Assembly (NCBI GenBank): GCA_033557465.1
Contig: CM066033.1
Location: forward strand, 17,609,080-17,673,079
Reading direction: 5' to 3'
From: Ichthyophis bannanicus
Lineage: Eukaryota; Chordata; Amphibia; Gymnophiona; Ichthyophiidae
DNA: 64,000 bases
The notes beneath the pieces are model-generated. The model ran no database searches. It was not told the DNA's origin and worked only from the letters and a program-made list of their open reading frames with translations. A program made the translations under genes and the position numbers. Shown here in pieces: positions 51,389 through 61,949 of this stretch. The first letter of the stretch is position 1. Each line of letters starts with the position of its first letter.

Positions 51389-52924
51389 TGTCAGACGGCT
51401 GCCTAGGGTGAGAACTTACACAATCTTGACGATGCATATATTCATATGATTCTTGCAAGGTATTGTGGGTATTGTAGTTCATTCACTCCCAAACACAGCT
51501 GATGACAATAATTTGAGTTGTGAAACCAAGTGGTAAGATCAATAAAATACTTCTTTTATTGATGGGGTTTAATTCACCCAGCACATGTATGCTTGATAGC
51601 ACTATAAATGAGGTTACTTGCTTGCAGTGTTTAAAATGGAACAAAAAAGTCACAAAGTAAACCAGAAACAACCTTCAGCTTGTCAGGCAATTAGCTAATG
51701 TTTTCTTAGCAAATAATTACCAAATACAAAGGCACAAAGTAAAGAATAAACTTTGCTGGTTAGGTTAACTTCTGCTTATTTTCCACGCCGATCTCAGCAG
51801 TGATTCTCCCTTGCTCACACACACAATCAGGTGCAGCCCTAATTACTATCAATGGACCAGCTGAAAGCCTTTAGCTGGCTGGCTGCTACTGTGTGAGCCC
51901 AAATCCTGCTTTAAGAGCTGTTTGCAGTGGAAATAAAGAACAAAGTTAGGTTTCTTTGTGATGGCTGATGTGTTTGCTCATAGAAAACTAGCAATAGCAT
52001 TTAGATAAAGAACAGTCCATGTAAATAGTTTCATCTGCTGTATTTCCCCCTGCATCAACAATCATAGGGTCAATATCATACATTGGCACAGATGAGTCTT
52101 TCATTAAGGCACTATCATGAGAATGCTTATTCCCTTGCTGCCATTCTCTATTATAGATAGGGTCTGGATCAGTGTTCATACCTGAGCCTCTCCTGCCATC
52201 ATAATTCCCTCTCTGTAAAGCCTGGCCAATATGTAATCCAATTCTGATGTCCAGCCTTCCAGTCTTGATCCCTGGACACTGGATCTCCTCTCACATACCT
52301 TCTGGCCTTGGTCTGAAAGTCCCTTCCACATGCAGTCTTCTCTCTTCCAGGTAGCCACTGGTGATTCCTATCTCTGCCACTCCATTCCTCTGGCTGAATC
52401 CAGTCCAATGGACTCTGCTGGCTTTTGGAATACCTCCCAGTATGAGTACTGCCTTGGAATCTCCCAGACCTTCCAATGGCCTTTCTTCTCTTCCTTCCAG
52501 AGAGTTTCCTTCTCTCTCTATCTGCGTGGCTTGGCTTCTGTTTCTCCCGGTGATGCTGGTGCTTGTAGCCGTTGCTGAAGCTGTTCCTCAAACTGTTGCT
52601 GAAACTGTTATCTGAAGAAAAAGCTCTACTCTTATCCTGTTCTAATGTGTGCTGCTCCCTAACACAGCGCAGCTGTGTTGAATCAGGCCCTGCCCTTTGA
52701 GATGAGTGCTTAGGGATTACCTCATAGCTCTCTTGATTGCACACACATTCTCTCACTTCAGCCCCTCTCATGGCTGCTGGAAACCTGGTGCATTCTGGGA
52801 CTGGTAGTCTTTTATGTGAAAACTCTGTTTTCTTGCTTCTACCAGAACTGACAGGTTGCTTGTTCAGAGTCACATCATCTTTTCTATAGCTCCTACCTGA
52901 GCTATGATAAGCTTCCTTATCACA
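51389..52924 (-). repeat. Gypsy 3' LTR (minus orientation)
   Basis: Plus strand TGTCAGACGGCTGCCTAGGG to GCTTCCTTATCACA, 1536 bp, with TG...CA ends. It is nearly identical to 56663-58207; small differences include ACAATCAGGTGCAGCC against ACAATCATTGCAGCC. Frames read across it (for example 52199-52924) are not genes. Confidence 0.95.
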
Positions 52925-52940
52925 TACCCCCCTGCTTAAG
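52925..52940 (-). promoter_or_regulatory. Polypurine tract of the gypsy element
   Basis: On the minus strand, AAGCAGGGGGGTA ends immediately before the LTR start TGTGATAAGG, the position expected for the plus-strand primer. Its presence shows that the normal 3' end of the interior is intact. Confidence 0.8.
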
Positions 52941-54276
52941 TTATTACGGACTGGTTTTACTGGTGAAACTTCTTCTCTACAGTCCGTAATACGGGAAAGT
53001 GCATCCGCATTCTTGTGTAACTTCCCGGCACGATGTTCAACCTGAAAATCAAACGCCTGTAAGGCCATGTACCAGCGTGTCAGCCTGGCATTGTGGTTCT
53101 TCATTTGCTGCAACCACTTAAGTGGGGCATGGTCCGTGACCAACTGGAACTTTCTCCCTGTAAGGTAAAACCTTAACGCCTCCACTGACCACTTGATAGC
53201 CAAACACTCTTTTTCTATCGTGGAATACTTTTGTTCAGCCAGTGACAACTTCCTGCTCAGGTACATCACAGGATGCTCCTCCCCATCATGGCACTGGGAT
53301 AGGACTGCTCCTAGCCCTACATCCGATGCATCGGTTTGAACCAGAAAGGGTTTCTTGAAGTCTACTCCTTTCAGTACCGGTCCTGTACACAATTTTTCTT
53401 TTAATACTGAAAACGCTTTTTCAGCTTCTGGTGTCCACTTTATCTGGTTTGGACAATTCTTTCGCAGCATATCCGTGAAAATGGCACTTTTCTCTGCGAA
53501 TTGCGGTATAAACCGGCGGTAGTATCCAATAAGTCCTAAGAAACTTCTTAGTTGTTTCTTGGTTTTTGGTGGAGGAAAATTACTTATTCTATCTATTTTC
53601 CTTAATAGAGGTTTAATTTTTCCTCTTCCCACTAGGTGGCCTAGGTATTTTACCTCCCTATTTGCAAAGGCACACTTCTTCGGGTTTAAAGTGATTCCCG
53701 CTTGCTTCATAGAGCACAAGACTGCCCTGATCCTCTTCAAATGCTCCGCCCAGGTGTTACTATGGATTATGACATCATCCATGTATGCAAAAGCATAACT
53801 TTGGTGGGGTCGAAGTAACCTGATCCACTAACCTTTGGCAGGTAGCCGCTGCTCCATGCAGTCCGAAAGGCATCCTCTTGAACTGGAAAGGCCAACGGGG
53901 GTGCTGAACGCAGTTTTCGGCTTCGACTCCCTTGGTGAGCGGGATTTGCCAATATCCTTTTGTCATATCAAGGGTGGTTAAGTATTGAGTCTGTCCCCAG
54001 CTGGTCTAGCAGCTCCTCAATTCTTGGCATTGGATATGCATCAAAAACTGATATGGCGTTTACCTGCCGGAAGTCAATACAAAATCTTAAGGATCCATCA
54101 GGCTTCGGCACCAGGACTATGGGGCTATTCCAGGGACTCTTTGACTCCTCTATTACCCCCATGTCCAACATCTCCTGGACTTGTGCCACTACCTCCTGTC
54201 TTTTGGCTTCAGGCAAGCGGTATGGCCTTTGACGAACCAATTTCCCAGGTGGAGTTATTATTTCATGGGCCACCAA
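52941..54276 (-). pseudogene. Gypsy reverse transcriptase-RNase H, frameshifted
   Basis: Minus-strand pieces are 54276-53968, 53966-53775 and 53782 onward. RT: RQRPYRLPEAKRQEVVAQVQ, SPWNSPIVLVPKPDGSLRFC, IDFRQVNAISVFDAYPMPRI, TKGYWQIPLTKG, MPFGLHGAAATCQRLVDQV, then a catalytic box reading AYMDDVIIHS (YMDD, where gypsy elements more often have YLDD). Next come LGHLVGRGKIKPLLRKI and LRSFLGLIGYYRRFIPQFAE. RNase H: LVQTDASDVGLGAVLSQCHD, STIEKECLAIKWSVEALRFY, LVTDHAPLKWLQQMKNHNAR, VEHRAGKLHKNADALSRI. About 45 residues after this the frame runs into the polypurine tract and the LTR, with no integrase zinc finger or DDE core. Two frameshifts (near 53970 and 53780) inactivate it. Confidence 0.85.
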
Positions 54277-54513
54277 ATGGGTCTCCCAGGTATGGGTGTC
54301 AACACATCTGGGAATTCCTTAAGCAACTTCCTAATTTCTTCCTGTTGTACCATTGTCAGGTCCTCACCTATTTGGGGCTCTGATTTTTCTTTACAATCAG
54401 ATACCTGGGGTCCCAAATCTTCCTCTTCACTCACCTCCCTCTCTCGGGCACAGGTGGCAGCTAAGCTTTTAACCCCTTTGACATCAGTAGAACCAAAGCC
54501 TTTGGCTCCACGT

Positions 54514-54972
54514 TCAGAATTCTCTAGGGGATGTGACCTCCTCCACAGGTGGAAAACCCAGCCTCTCACAAATCAATTGGGCAATTTTGTCTCCTGTCTT
54601 CACATGATACTCATTCTGTCCAAAGTTAAACAACAGAACTTTAATATTGCCCCTGTAATCGGGATCAATTACTCCCGCACCCACATCGATGAAATATTTA
54701 AGGGCTAATCCGTACCTTGGGGCTACTCTCCCATAACATCCAATTGGTATTTCCACTTGGAGACCGGTGTCAACCAGGGCTCTCCCTTGGCTAGGTACAA
54801 TCACATTTTCTATGCTGCACAGGTCAAACCCAGCAGACTGAGGGGTTGCCCGCCTAGGAGCTTGGGCCTTCTCAGAGACCTTATGGTACTTTAGGACGAA
54901 TATCTGCTTTGGGGTAGCTTTGGTCTTCTGGACGCTTAACCATCTTTTTAGCTGGGGTCTGAGGACTTCCAA
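54514..54972 (-). pseudogene. Gypsy-encoded dUTPase
   Basis: The minus strand encodes a trimeric-type dUTPase, which would hydrolyse dUTP to dUMP and limit uracil in the cDNA. Motif 1: PQSAGFDLCS. Motif 2: GCYGRVAPRYGLALK (usually APRSGLA; the Ser is Tyr here). Motif 3: DVGAGVIDPDYRGNIKVLLF, with the catalytic Asp. Motif 4: GDKIAQLICERLGFP. Motif 5 (ERGAKGFGSTD) lies just downstream in another frame, at about 54480-54515, so one frameshift precedes the C-terminus. Position: after the protease and before RT. In betaretroviruses dUTPase is joined to the protease region; in ERV-L it follows integrase, and in some lentiviruses it lies between RNase H and integrase. Confidence 0.9.
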
Positions 54973-54996
54973 ATAAAGGCCCGGGAGCTACTACCA

Positions 54997-55290
54997 TTAA
55001 ACCTTCTCCCTCCTTTTTCCTAGTCCTTCCACTAGACCCTGCTTAAATCTTGGCCAGTCTCTTCCTAGAACCAAATCAAAGGGTAGCCTAGGCACCACTG
55101 CTAATAGGACTTCATCTTGTTTCCCTAGGCACTTAACCTTTAGCCTATAGGTGGGATATGATGATGCAGCACCATGAATGCATCTGATGTGAACTTGGCT
55201 TTCAGGGGTTCTAGGCACAAATCTTTCTTGGGCCTCTATCCTCTTCCAAAGCCTTTTTGACATCATACTCTGGTCTGCCCCAGAGTCCTA
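54997..55290 (-). pseudogene. Gypsy aspartic protease
   Basis: The minus strand has the active-site triad DSGADQS at about 55270-55290, directly preceded in frame by TAG. It continues MSKRLWKRIEAQERFVPR, VHIRCIHGAASSYPTYRLKV and VVPRLPFDLVLGRDWPRFKQ (the flap and the LGRDW block of gypsy retropepsins). It would cleave the gag-pol polyprotein. The stop next to the active site marks a one-base disruption. Confidence 0.75.
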
Positions 55291-56292
55291 ATAATGCATT
55301 TGTGGTAATTCCTTGCACATCAACCATCAAAAGAAATCCTTCCTTGGGCTGTTTTAATCCAGACCCATTAACTAGTGTGTGTCTGGCATCTCTTCTCTAA
55401 ATGTCCCAATTTTCCCACACTTGAATCAGTTCTTTCTATTCCACTGTGTCATCTGGTTTGATACAGTACATACATTTTCAGAAACATTCTTAATTATTCT
55501 CTTTTCTGATACAGCACATCTAGCCTCAGCATCCATCTTTAGAGGGCCACCCATTCTATGGCAAGCCTGCGTGGCTTCCAAGAATCTCTCTGCTAGCATG
55601 GTTGCCTCTCCAAGATTTTGGCAATTTTGCTGTATAAGAAAAACATTCAAATCTTTAGGTACCTCAAGCATAAATTGTTCCAGCATTATAATATCTAATA
55701 ACATTTCTACTGTCTTTTTGCTCAGGCTCCAACCATTTTACAGCTAAACTTCTGATTCTCTGACTCAGAAGCCCTGGGTGTCTCACCCACTTTCAATGTA
55801 ACAGCTCTAAACATTCGCCTATACTCTGAAATTGGACAACCCTAGGCGATCTCTAATAGCTGCCTTTACATCCTTATAAATCAAAGCCTGGGCTGCTGGC
55901 ATTGCTCTGTAAGCTGCTAGTGCCTCACCAGTTAATGAGGCTGCCAGCCTAACTGCCCACTGGGTCTCTGGCCATGCTAAAGCCTGTGCCACTCTTTCAA
56001 AAGACTCTAGAAAATCATCAACATTATCTTCTGGAGTTAATTTCCCAAAATTAAATGCCCCAATCCCTTGATTGAGTCCCACAGTGTCCACATGTGGTGC
56101 ACCATACGAACTGCTGGTCTTGCATCTGTTCCACTTTGGCTCTGCAGCTGAACTAGAGCTTGCACCAGAATCAAGCACTGGTTTCTGCTGTTCCATTAAG
56201 GCCTTCATAGCAGTGTCCTGGGCCTGCTGTGATAGCTCCTGCTGCTTGCTAAATTGGGCTGCCATCCACTGAGCCATCTCCCTCGGATCCAT
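55291..56292 (-). pseudogene. Gypsy gag with SCAN-like capsid, frameshifted
   Basis: The minus strand starts MDPREMAQWMAAQFSKQQEL (56292); an upstream in-frame Met (56340) lies in a pyrimidine-rich, splice-acceptor-like leader and is less likely. The capsid block is DDFLESFERVAQALAWPETQ, WAVRLAASLTGEALAAYRAM. After a frame change comes LEQFMLEVPKDLNVFLIQQN, AERFLEATQACHRMGG and a decayed zinc knuckle (FKCGKIG). The pattern matches the Gmr1-like gypsy gag from which the vertebrate SCAN domain is thought to descend. Frameshifts lie near 55815 and 55420. Confidence 0.75.
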
Positions 56293-56640
56293 CTTGACCC
56301 CTGCAAGAAAAGAGAAAAAAAAAAACCCAAAGAGCATCACCTTCCAACCAGGTGGTTTTTTTTTTTTGTTTTTTTTTTTTTTTAAAATTTTTTTTTTTTT
56401 TTTTCAATTACCCCCTGTGCTTACACACATCCACCACTAGACATGCCCAGGTACATATTACCTTGTCTCAGTGATGAATCCAGCTTTTCACAGGGTCTTT
56501 TCATCTGGGACAGCTTCCTGGAACAACCACTTTTTCTTCCAAGTGCAGATGAGGGAAAGAAATCTTCTTACAGGCTTACAGCTTATCAAACTTGACTTTT
56601 ATTTGTAATCCACAACAAGTAAATCCTCTTGGTGCAAGAG

Positions 56641-56662
56641 CAATCCGAAAAACTACGCCATT
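56641..56662 (-). promoter_or_regulatory. Candidate primer-binding site of the gypsy element
   Basis: On the minus strand, two bases after the 5' LTR end (CCGTCTGACA) comes TGGCGTAGTTTTTCGGATTG. Starting with TGG fits a tRNA 3' CCA end, but I could not match it to a particular tRNA. Confidence 0.5.
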
Positions 56663-58207
56663 TGTCAGACGGCTGCCTAGGGTGAGAACTTACACAATCT
56701 TGACGATGCATATATTCATATGATTCTTGCAAGGTATTGTGGGTATTGTAGTTCATTCACGTCCCAAACACAGCTGATGACAATCATTTGAGTTGTGAAA
56801 CCAAGTGGTAAGATCAATAAAATACTTCTTTTATTGATGGGGTTTAATTCACCCAGCACATGTATGCTTGATAGCACTATAAATGAGGTTACTTGCTTGC
56901 AGTGTTTAAAAATGGAACAAAAAGTCACAAAGTAAACCAGAAACAACCTTCAGCTTGTCAGGCAATTACTAATGTTTTCTTAGCAAATAATTACCAAATA
57001 CAAAGGCACAAAGTAAAGAATAAACTTTGCTGGTTAGGTTAACTTCTGCTTATTTTCCACGCCGATCTCAGCAGTGATTCTCCCTTGCTCACACACACAA
57101 TCATTGCAGCCCTAATTACTATCAATGGACCAGCTGAAAGCCTTTAGCTGGCTGGCTGCTACTGTGTGAGCCCAAATCCTGCTTTAAGAGCTGTTTGCAG
57201 TGGAAATAAAGAACAAAGTTAGGTTTCTTTGTGATGGCTGATGTGTTTGCTCATAGAAAACTAGCAATAGCATTTAGATAAAGAACATACCATGTAAAAA
57301 GTTTCACATCCTCTGCTGTATTTCCCCCTGCATCAACAATCATAGGGTCAATATCATACATTGGCACAGATGAGTCTTTCATTAAGGCACTATCATGAGA
57401 ATGCTTATTCCCTTGCTGCCATTCTCTATTATAGATAGGGTTCTGGATCAGTGTTCATACCTGAGCCTCTCCTGCCATCATAATTCCTCTCTGTAAAGCC
57501 TGGCCAATATGTAATCCAATTCTGATGTCCAGCCTTCCAGTCTTGATCCCTGGACACTGGATCTCCTCTCACATACCTTCTGGCCTTGGTCTGAAAGTCC
57601 CTTCCACATGCAGTCTTCTCTCTTCCAGGTAGCCACTGGTGATTCCTATCTCTGCCACTCCATTCCTCTGGCTGAATCCAATCCAATGGACTCTGCTGGC
57701 TTTTGGAATACCTCCCAGTATGAGTACTGCCTTGGAATCTCCCAGACCTTCCAATGGCCCTTTCTTCTCTTCCTTCCAGAGAGTTTCCTTTCTCTCTCTA
57801 TCTGCGTGGCTTGGGCTTCTGTTTCTCCCGGTGATGCTGGTGCTTGTAGCCGTTGCTGAAGCTTGTTCCTCAAACTGTTGCTGAAACTGTTATCTGAAGA
57901 AAAAGCTCTACTCTTATCCTGTTCTAATGTGTGGCTGCTCCCTAACACAGCGCAGCTGTGTTGAATCAGGCCCTGCCCTTTGAGATGAGTGCTTAGGGAT
58001 TACCTCATAGCTCTCTTGATTGCACACACATTCTCTCACGTCAGCCGCTCTCATGGCTGCTGGACTCCTGGTGCATACTGGGGACTGGTAGTCTTTTATG
58101 TGAAAACTCTGTTTTCTTGCTTCTACCAGAACTGACAGGTTGCTTGTTCAGAGTCACATCATCTTTTCTATAGCTCTACCTGAGCTATGATAAGCTTCCT
58201 TATCACA
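56663..58207 (-). repeat. Gypsy 5' LTR (minus orientation)
   Basis: Plus strand TGTCAGACGG to TTATCACA, 1545 bp. It pairs with 51389-52924. A homopolymer-rich T tract (A on the coding strand) at 56348-56404 lies just inside the element between this LTR and gag. Confidence 0.95.
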
Positions 58208-58276
58208 AGTCTCATTTTTGTTATACTGTATAACTGTTGGTTCTAAGATGATGGAAAACCAATAAAAATGATTTGA

Positions 58277-58291
58277 TTTAAAAAGGCTCTC
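58277..58291. repeat. L1 target-site duplication, right copy
   Basis: TTTAAAAAGGCTCTC, identical to 44797-44811. DIRS-3 gag sequence resumes right after it. Confidence 0.9.
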
Positions 58292-58559
58292 AAGGACCAC
58301 TGCCAATCCATCTAAGAAAAAGACGGTTAAGAAACCCTTTTTTCAACAAGAAAAAGAAATTCTATCCTTCTTACACCCATATTGTCCACTGCCCAGTCCA
58401 TGCTTCCCAGAAGGGGCAACAGCAGCTGAAAACAACAAGAAAGGCTCAAGTCCCTAGAGCTCAACCAGCTCAGCAGATACAGCCTCCACAAGGTCTTTGA
58501 CTCCTTCCTAGAGAACCTAGTCATCCTACCTCTAAGAATTCCAGAGTGCCACTCAGCAT

Positions 58560-60410
58560 TCCAGGCAGACTATGTTACTTTACCAAGAGGTGGCAGCAGA
58601 TAACATCAGAGCATTGGACTCTCTCCATAGTGAAAGAGGGGTACAAACTCCATTTCCAATGTATGCCCCCCCTCCACTACTAGAGAGTTCAGTTCTGCCC
58701 CCCCCCCCCCTTCACCACTTTCTTGTATCAGGAAGTTACCTCAATCCTTGCTCAGGGTGCGATAGAGGATGTACGTCTTTCTCAACAAGTCCTGGGCTTT
58801 TACTCCCCCTACTTCCTTATACCAAAGAAAACAGGAGGGTAAGGCCCATACTGGACTCCAGGGAGTTAAACAAGTTTCTGTTCCGAGAGAAATTCTAAAT
58901 GATCTCTCTCGGACACTTCTCCCTTACATCCAGAGTCAGGATTGGCTATGTTCTCTAGACCTAAAGGACGCATATACACACATCCTTATTCATGCAGAGC
59001 ACAGGAGGTTTCTTCGATTCCTCTTTACAGGGAAGACATTACCAGTACAGGGTTCTACCCTTTGGCCTGGCTTCCGCCCCAAGAGTCTTTACAAAATGCA
59101 TGGCAGTAGTAACAGCATTTCTAAGGACTCTAGGGATATTTGTCTTCCCCTGCTTAGATGACTGGCTGATCCGAGCAACAGCAGTTCCAGAGGCCAGCTC
59201 TGCTCTTTCCTGCACAATTCAAACTTCTTCAATATCTGGGATTGGTCATAAACCTCCCAAAATCCCATCTTAACCCTACTCAGTCCTGAGAGTTCATAGG
59301 GGCTCTTCTAGACACGCAGCAGTCAAGGGCTTTCCTGCCACAGCTCCGCTGTGCTCAAATAATTCAACTGGCTTCTCAAGCACCATGAAAACTGCCTGAC
59401 TGCTCGAGAAGTGCTTCAGTTGCTCGGTCATAATGGCGTCCACTGTACATGTCGTTCCCTGTGCTCGACTACATATGCGAGCAGCCTAGTGGACCCTAGC
59501 CTCTCAGTGGACTCCAGACTTCAGGTCATCTTGGGGACAAAATCAGAAATTCAACATGCTTCATTTTGTCCCTTCAGTGGTGGCATTTGCTAGAAAACCT
59601 ACTCGTAGGGTCACCTTTTCAGCCGCCACTGCGCCAAGCTACCTTGATGACGGATGGCGTCCAAGTTGGGTTGGGGAGCTCATCTGGACAAATATCTCCA
59701 CTCAAGGTCTCTGGACCCAGCAGGAACTTGTCTTTGTCTTTGCATAAACCTACTAGAACGCAGAGCCATTTTCTATACTCTTCGAGTATTCCAGAACCAT
59801 CTGTGCTACAAGACAGTTTTTGTCCGATGGACAATCAGGTAGCCATGTTCTATGTGAACAAGCAGGGTGGAACAGGGTTCGCAGGCCTTGTGCAACGAAG
59901 CTCTACACCTATGGTCCTTTGCAGAGGCCTTCAGATTCACCTACTCACATTGTATCTCCCAGGCAAACAGAATCTCCTAGCAGACAAATTCAGGCCGAGT
60001 ACTGCTGCCACACGAGTGGTCTCTTCATTCAGAGCAAATTGCTCAAATCTTTCTGATCTGAGGAACTCCAGATATAGACCTATTTGCAAGTCCTCAGAAT
60101 GCCAAACTTCCCAGATTCTGTTCCAGAATTCCTGCTCGGAACAGTCAGGCAATGGATGGCTTTCCACCTCCACTGGGGTCAGGACTTCCTATATGCCTAC
60201 CGCCCATTCCCCTCATTCCCAAGACTCTTTTCAAAAGAGACAAGGGCCATATGATCCTCATAGCCCCAAGCTGGCCACGGACAGACGTGGTATCCACTGC
60301 GTCCACGTCTTTCTCAAGCCAAACCTCTGGAGTTGGGATGTGCTCCAGATCTTCTATCCCAGGAGCATGGGATTCTTCTGCAACCCAACCCTCAGTCCTT
60401 GTACCTGATG
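58560..60410 (+). pseudogene. DIRS-3 reverse transcriptase-RNase H, broken
   Basis: Plus-strand words collinear with the intact DIRS-2 protein: LPYIQSQDWLCSLDLKDAYT, HILIHAEHRRFLRFLFTGK, YRVLPFGLASAPRVFTKCMA, FLRTLGIFVFPCLDDWLIRA (catalytic box CLDD for YLDD), then RNase H remains (MDNQVAMFYVNKQGGTGF, PRQTESPSR). Frame changes occur about every 150-300 bp. A C run at 58699-58710 marks one of them. Confidence 0.8.
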
Positions 60411-60419
60411 GTGTGGCTG

Positions 60420-61475
60420 CTGAGAGCTTAGAACTATACGATATCAACCTTTCTCAACGGGTTAAGGATATCCTTTTGGCCTCCAGGAATCCTTCCACTA
60501 GGCGGTGCTTACACTTTTAAGTGGAGAAGGTTCTCTATCTGGTGTTCAGAGAAGGAACTTAATCCTTTTTAGTTCCAGCAGAGGCGTTACTGGAGTATCT
60601 CCTCCACCTCTCATCCTCTGGACTTTAATTCAGTAAGGGCCCACCTTAGTGCCCACTGTGGCTTTCCACACGCCCTTTCAACAACCTGTCTCCTCTCAGC
60701 TGCTTGTAGCGCGTTTTATGAGAGGTCTACTCTTAACTAAGCCTCCCATTAAGCCACCACTCATGGCATTGGATTTAAATCTTGTCCTTAGAACAGCTTA
60801 TGAAGCCGCCCTTCGAACCCTAAGTCACTACATCCCTGAAATTTCTTTCTTGGAAGGTGATCTTCCTAATTGCCCTCACTTCTGCAAGACACATTAGTGA
60901 GCTACAAGCCTTAGTGGCTGACCCTCCTTACACAAGGTTCCACCATGATAAGGTAGTCCTTAGGACTCATCCTCACTTTATGCCAAAGGTGGTTTCGCCT
61001 TTTCATTTGAACCAGTCGGTGTTAACCTCCCTGTCTTCTTCCCTAAGCCTCATGCCTCTAGTGCAGAAAGGAATCTTCATACTCTAGATTGTAAACGGGC
61101 TTTAGCTTTTACCTTCAGAGGACTAAGCATGGTAAAAAAAAAGGTTTCACAAGCTTTTTGTTGCCTTTGATTCCAGTCACCTTGGTTTATCAATTTCCAA
61201 GCGAACACGCTCCAATTGGATTGCAAACTAATATCCTTTACCTATTGAGTGTAAAGGACTTTTCTCTCGAAGGTCATGTCACAGCTCACAATTGAGAGCA
61301 ATGGCTGCCTCTATGGTCAACCTTCGCTCGTTGTCGATTGACGACATCTTCAAAGCAGCCACTTGGTTCCTCTGTCCATACTTTTGCAAGCCATTACTGC
61401 TCAGACAAGGACTCCCATCGGGATGCCTCGTTTGACAGGCTATTCTCCAGCATCTCTTTCAGACTTATGAAACAT
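60420..61475 (+). pseudogene. DIRS-3 tyrosine recombinase, broken
   Basis: LELYDINLSQRVKDILLASR, then ARFMRGLLLTKPPIKPPLMA, MIFLIALTSARHISELQALV (catalytic Arg region; RRISEL in DIRS-2 reads RHISEL here), RFHHDKVVLRTHPHFMPKVV. A later part near 61270-61440 keeps the SLSIDDIFKAATWFL- and HTFASHYCSDKDSHRD-like blocks, in other frames. Many frameshifts. Confidence 0.75.
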
Positions 61476-61560
61476 GACCCACTTATGAAACATGACCCAC
61501 TTCAGCCTGTGTTTCACTTCTCTATCTGGGGTCATCTCCCTGGCATCTTTAAGCTAGGGA

Positions 61561-61670
61561 GTCCCATATGTGAAGACTACATTCCTGCTTGTTCCTGAAG
61601 ATAGCATAGTTATTCATCTGTAACAGGTGATTCTCCGGGACCAGCAGGAATTGAGTCTTCACAACCCACC
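61561..61670 (+). repeat. Internal complementary region of DIRS-3
   Basis: CCATATGTGAAGACTACATT, CCTGCTTGTTCCTGAAGATA, CATCTGTAACAGGTGATTCT, CCAGCAGGAATTGAGTCTTC: full-length organisation as in DIRS-2, so the short ICR of DIRS-1 is the derived state. Confidence 0.85.
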
Positions 61671-61754
61671 CCCCTCCCCTAGGAGTTGTATGTCTGTCTC
61701 TCTCACTCTCCCTTGTTTTTATTTCCTTCTCTCCTTTTGTCTTACCTAGTAACC

Positions 61755-61949
61755 CAACTGACGAGGTAGAGTTGTAAAGGCGGGTAGGCTGCTGCGAAGG
61801 CACAGTGGGATTCTCTCAATAGCTTTTCTATAGGACGCTGGGGAGCTTTCTTTCGAGGGCTCCGTCGGGGCCGATGATACCCATATGTGAAGACTTAATT
61901 CCTGCTGTTCCCAGAGATCACCTGTTACAGGCGAGTAAATATGCTTTAT
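61755..61949 (+). repeat. Right inverted terminal repeat of DIRS-3
   Basis: AACTGACGAGGTAGAGTTG, AAGGCGGGTAGGCTGCTGCG, TATAGGACGCTGGGGAGC, ATATGTGAAGACTTAATTCC, GATCACCTGTTACAGGCGAG. The terminal donor-like GTAAGTA of the other copies reads GCGAGTA here. Confidence 0.8.

Larger units (their letters stand above)
51389..58207 (-). mobile_element. Ty3/gypsy LTR retrotransposon with dUTPase and no integrase
   Basis: The element is 6.8 kb, coding on the minus strand, with LTRs at 51389-52924 and 56663-58207. AGTC flanks it on both sides (51385-51388 and 58208-58211), a 4-bp target duplication. A polypurine tract (AAGCAGGGGGGTA, minus) abuts the 3' LTR, and a TGG-starting primer-binding-site candidate lies two bases inside the 5' LTR. 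Coding order: gag (SCAN-like capsid), protease, dUTPase, RT, RNase H. No integrase domain exists anywhere in the 3.7 kb interior. Several frameshifts are present. Confidence 0.9.
44812..58276 (+). mobile_element. L1/Tx1-like LINE, full length, interrupted by a gypsy element
   Basis: Own sequence 44812-51388 plus 58208-58276, about 6.6 kb. It starts GACGACTTCCGGTGATGCGT (short CpG-containing 5' UTR of about 175 bp) and ends AAAACCAATAAAAATGATTT without a long poly(A). Perfect 15-bp target duplications flank it. It contains ORF1, an unusually long spacer (45829-47117), ORF2 and a 3' UTR of about 600 bp. Confidence 0.9.
43074..61949 (+). mobile_element. DIRS-3, split by an L1 LINE that is itself split by a gypsy element
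   Basis: The left end (ATCTCCAGGAACAAGCAGGA, 43074) and right end (GATCACCTGTTACAGGCGAG, about 61949) match DIRS-1/-2. Its own sequence is 43074-44811 plus 58277-61949; the middle is the later insertion. gag, RT-RNase H and recombinase are all recognisable but broken, more so than in DIRS-2. The gypsy insertion lies inside the L1 and the L1 inside DIRS-3, so their relative ages are fixed. Confidence 0.9.

Noticed and set aside
52199..52924. Extension of the gypsy RT frame past the polypurine tract, resembling a further protein
   Set aside because: It lies inside the LTR, is present again in the other LTR, and shows no integrase or other domain.
54514..54972. dUTPase as a host dut gene or pseudogene
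   Set aside because: It lies between gypsy protease and RT on the same strand within one pair of LTRs, so it belongs to the element.
51389..58207. Endogenous retrovirus with envelope
   Set aside because: No envelope-like frame, signal peptide or membrane segment; the RNase H frame runs directly to the polypurine tract.
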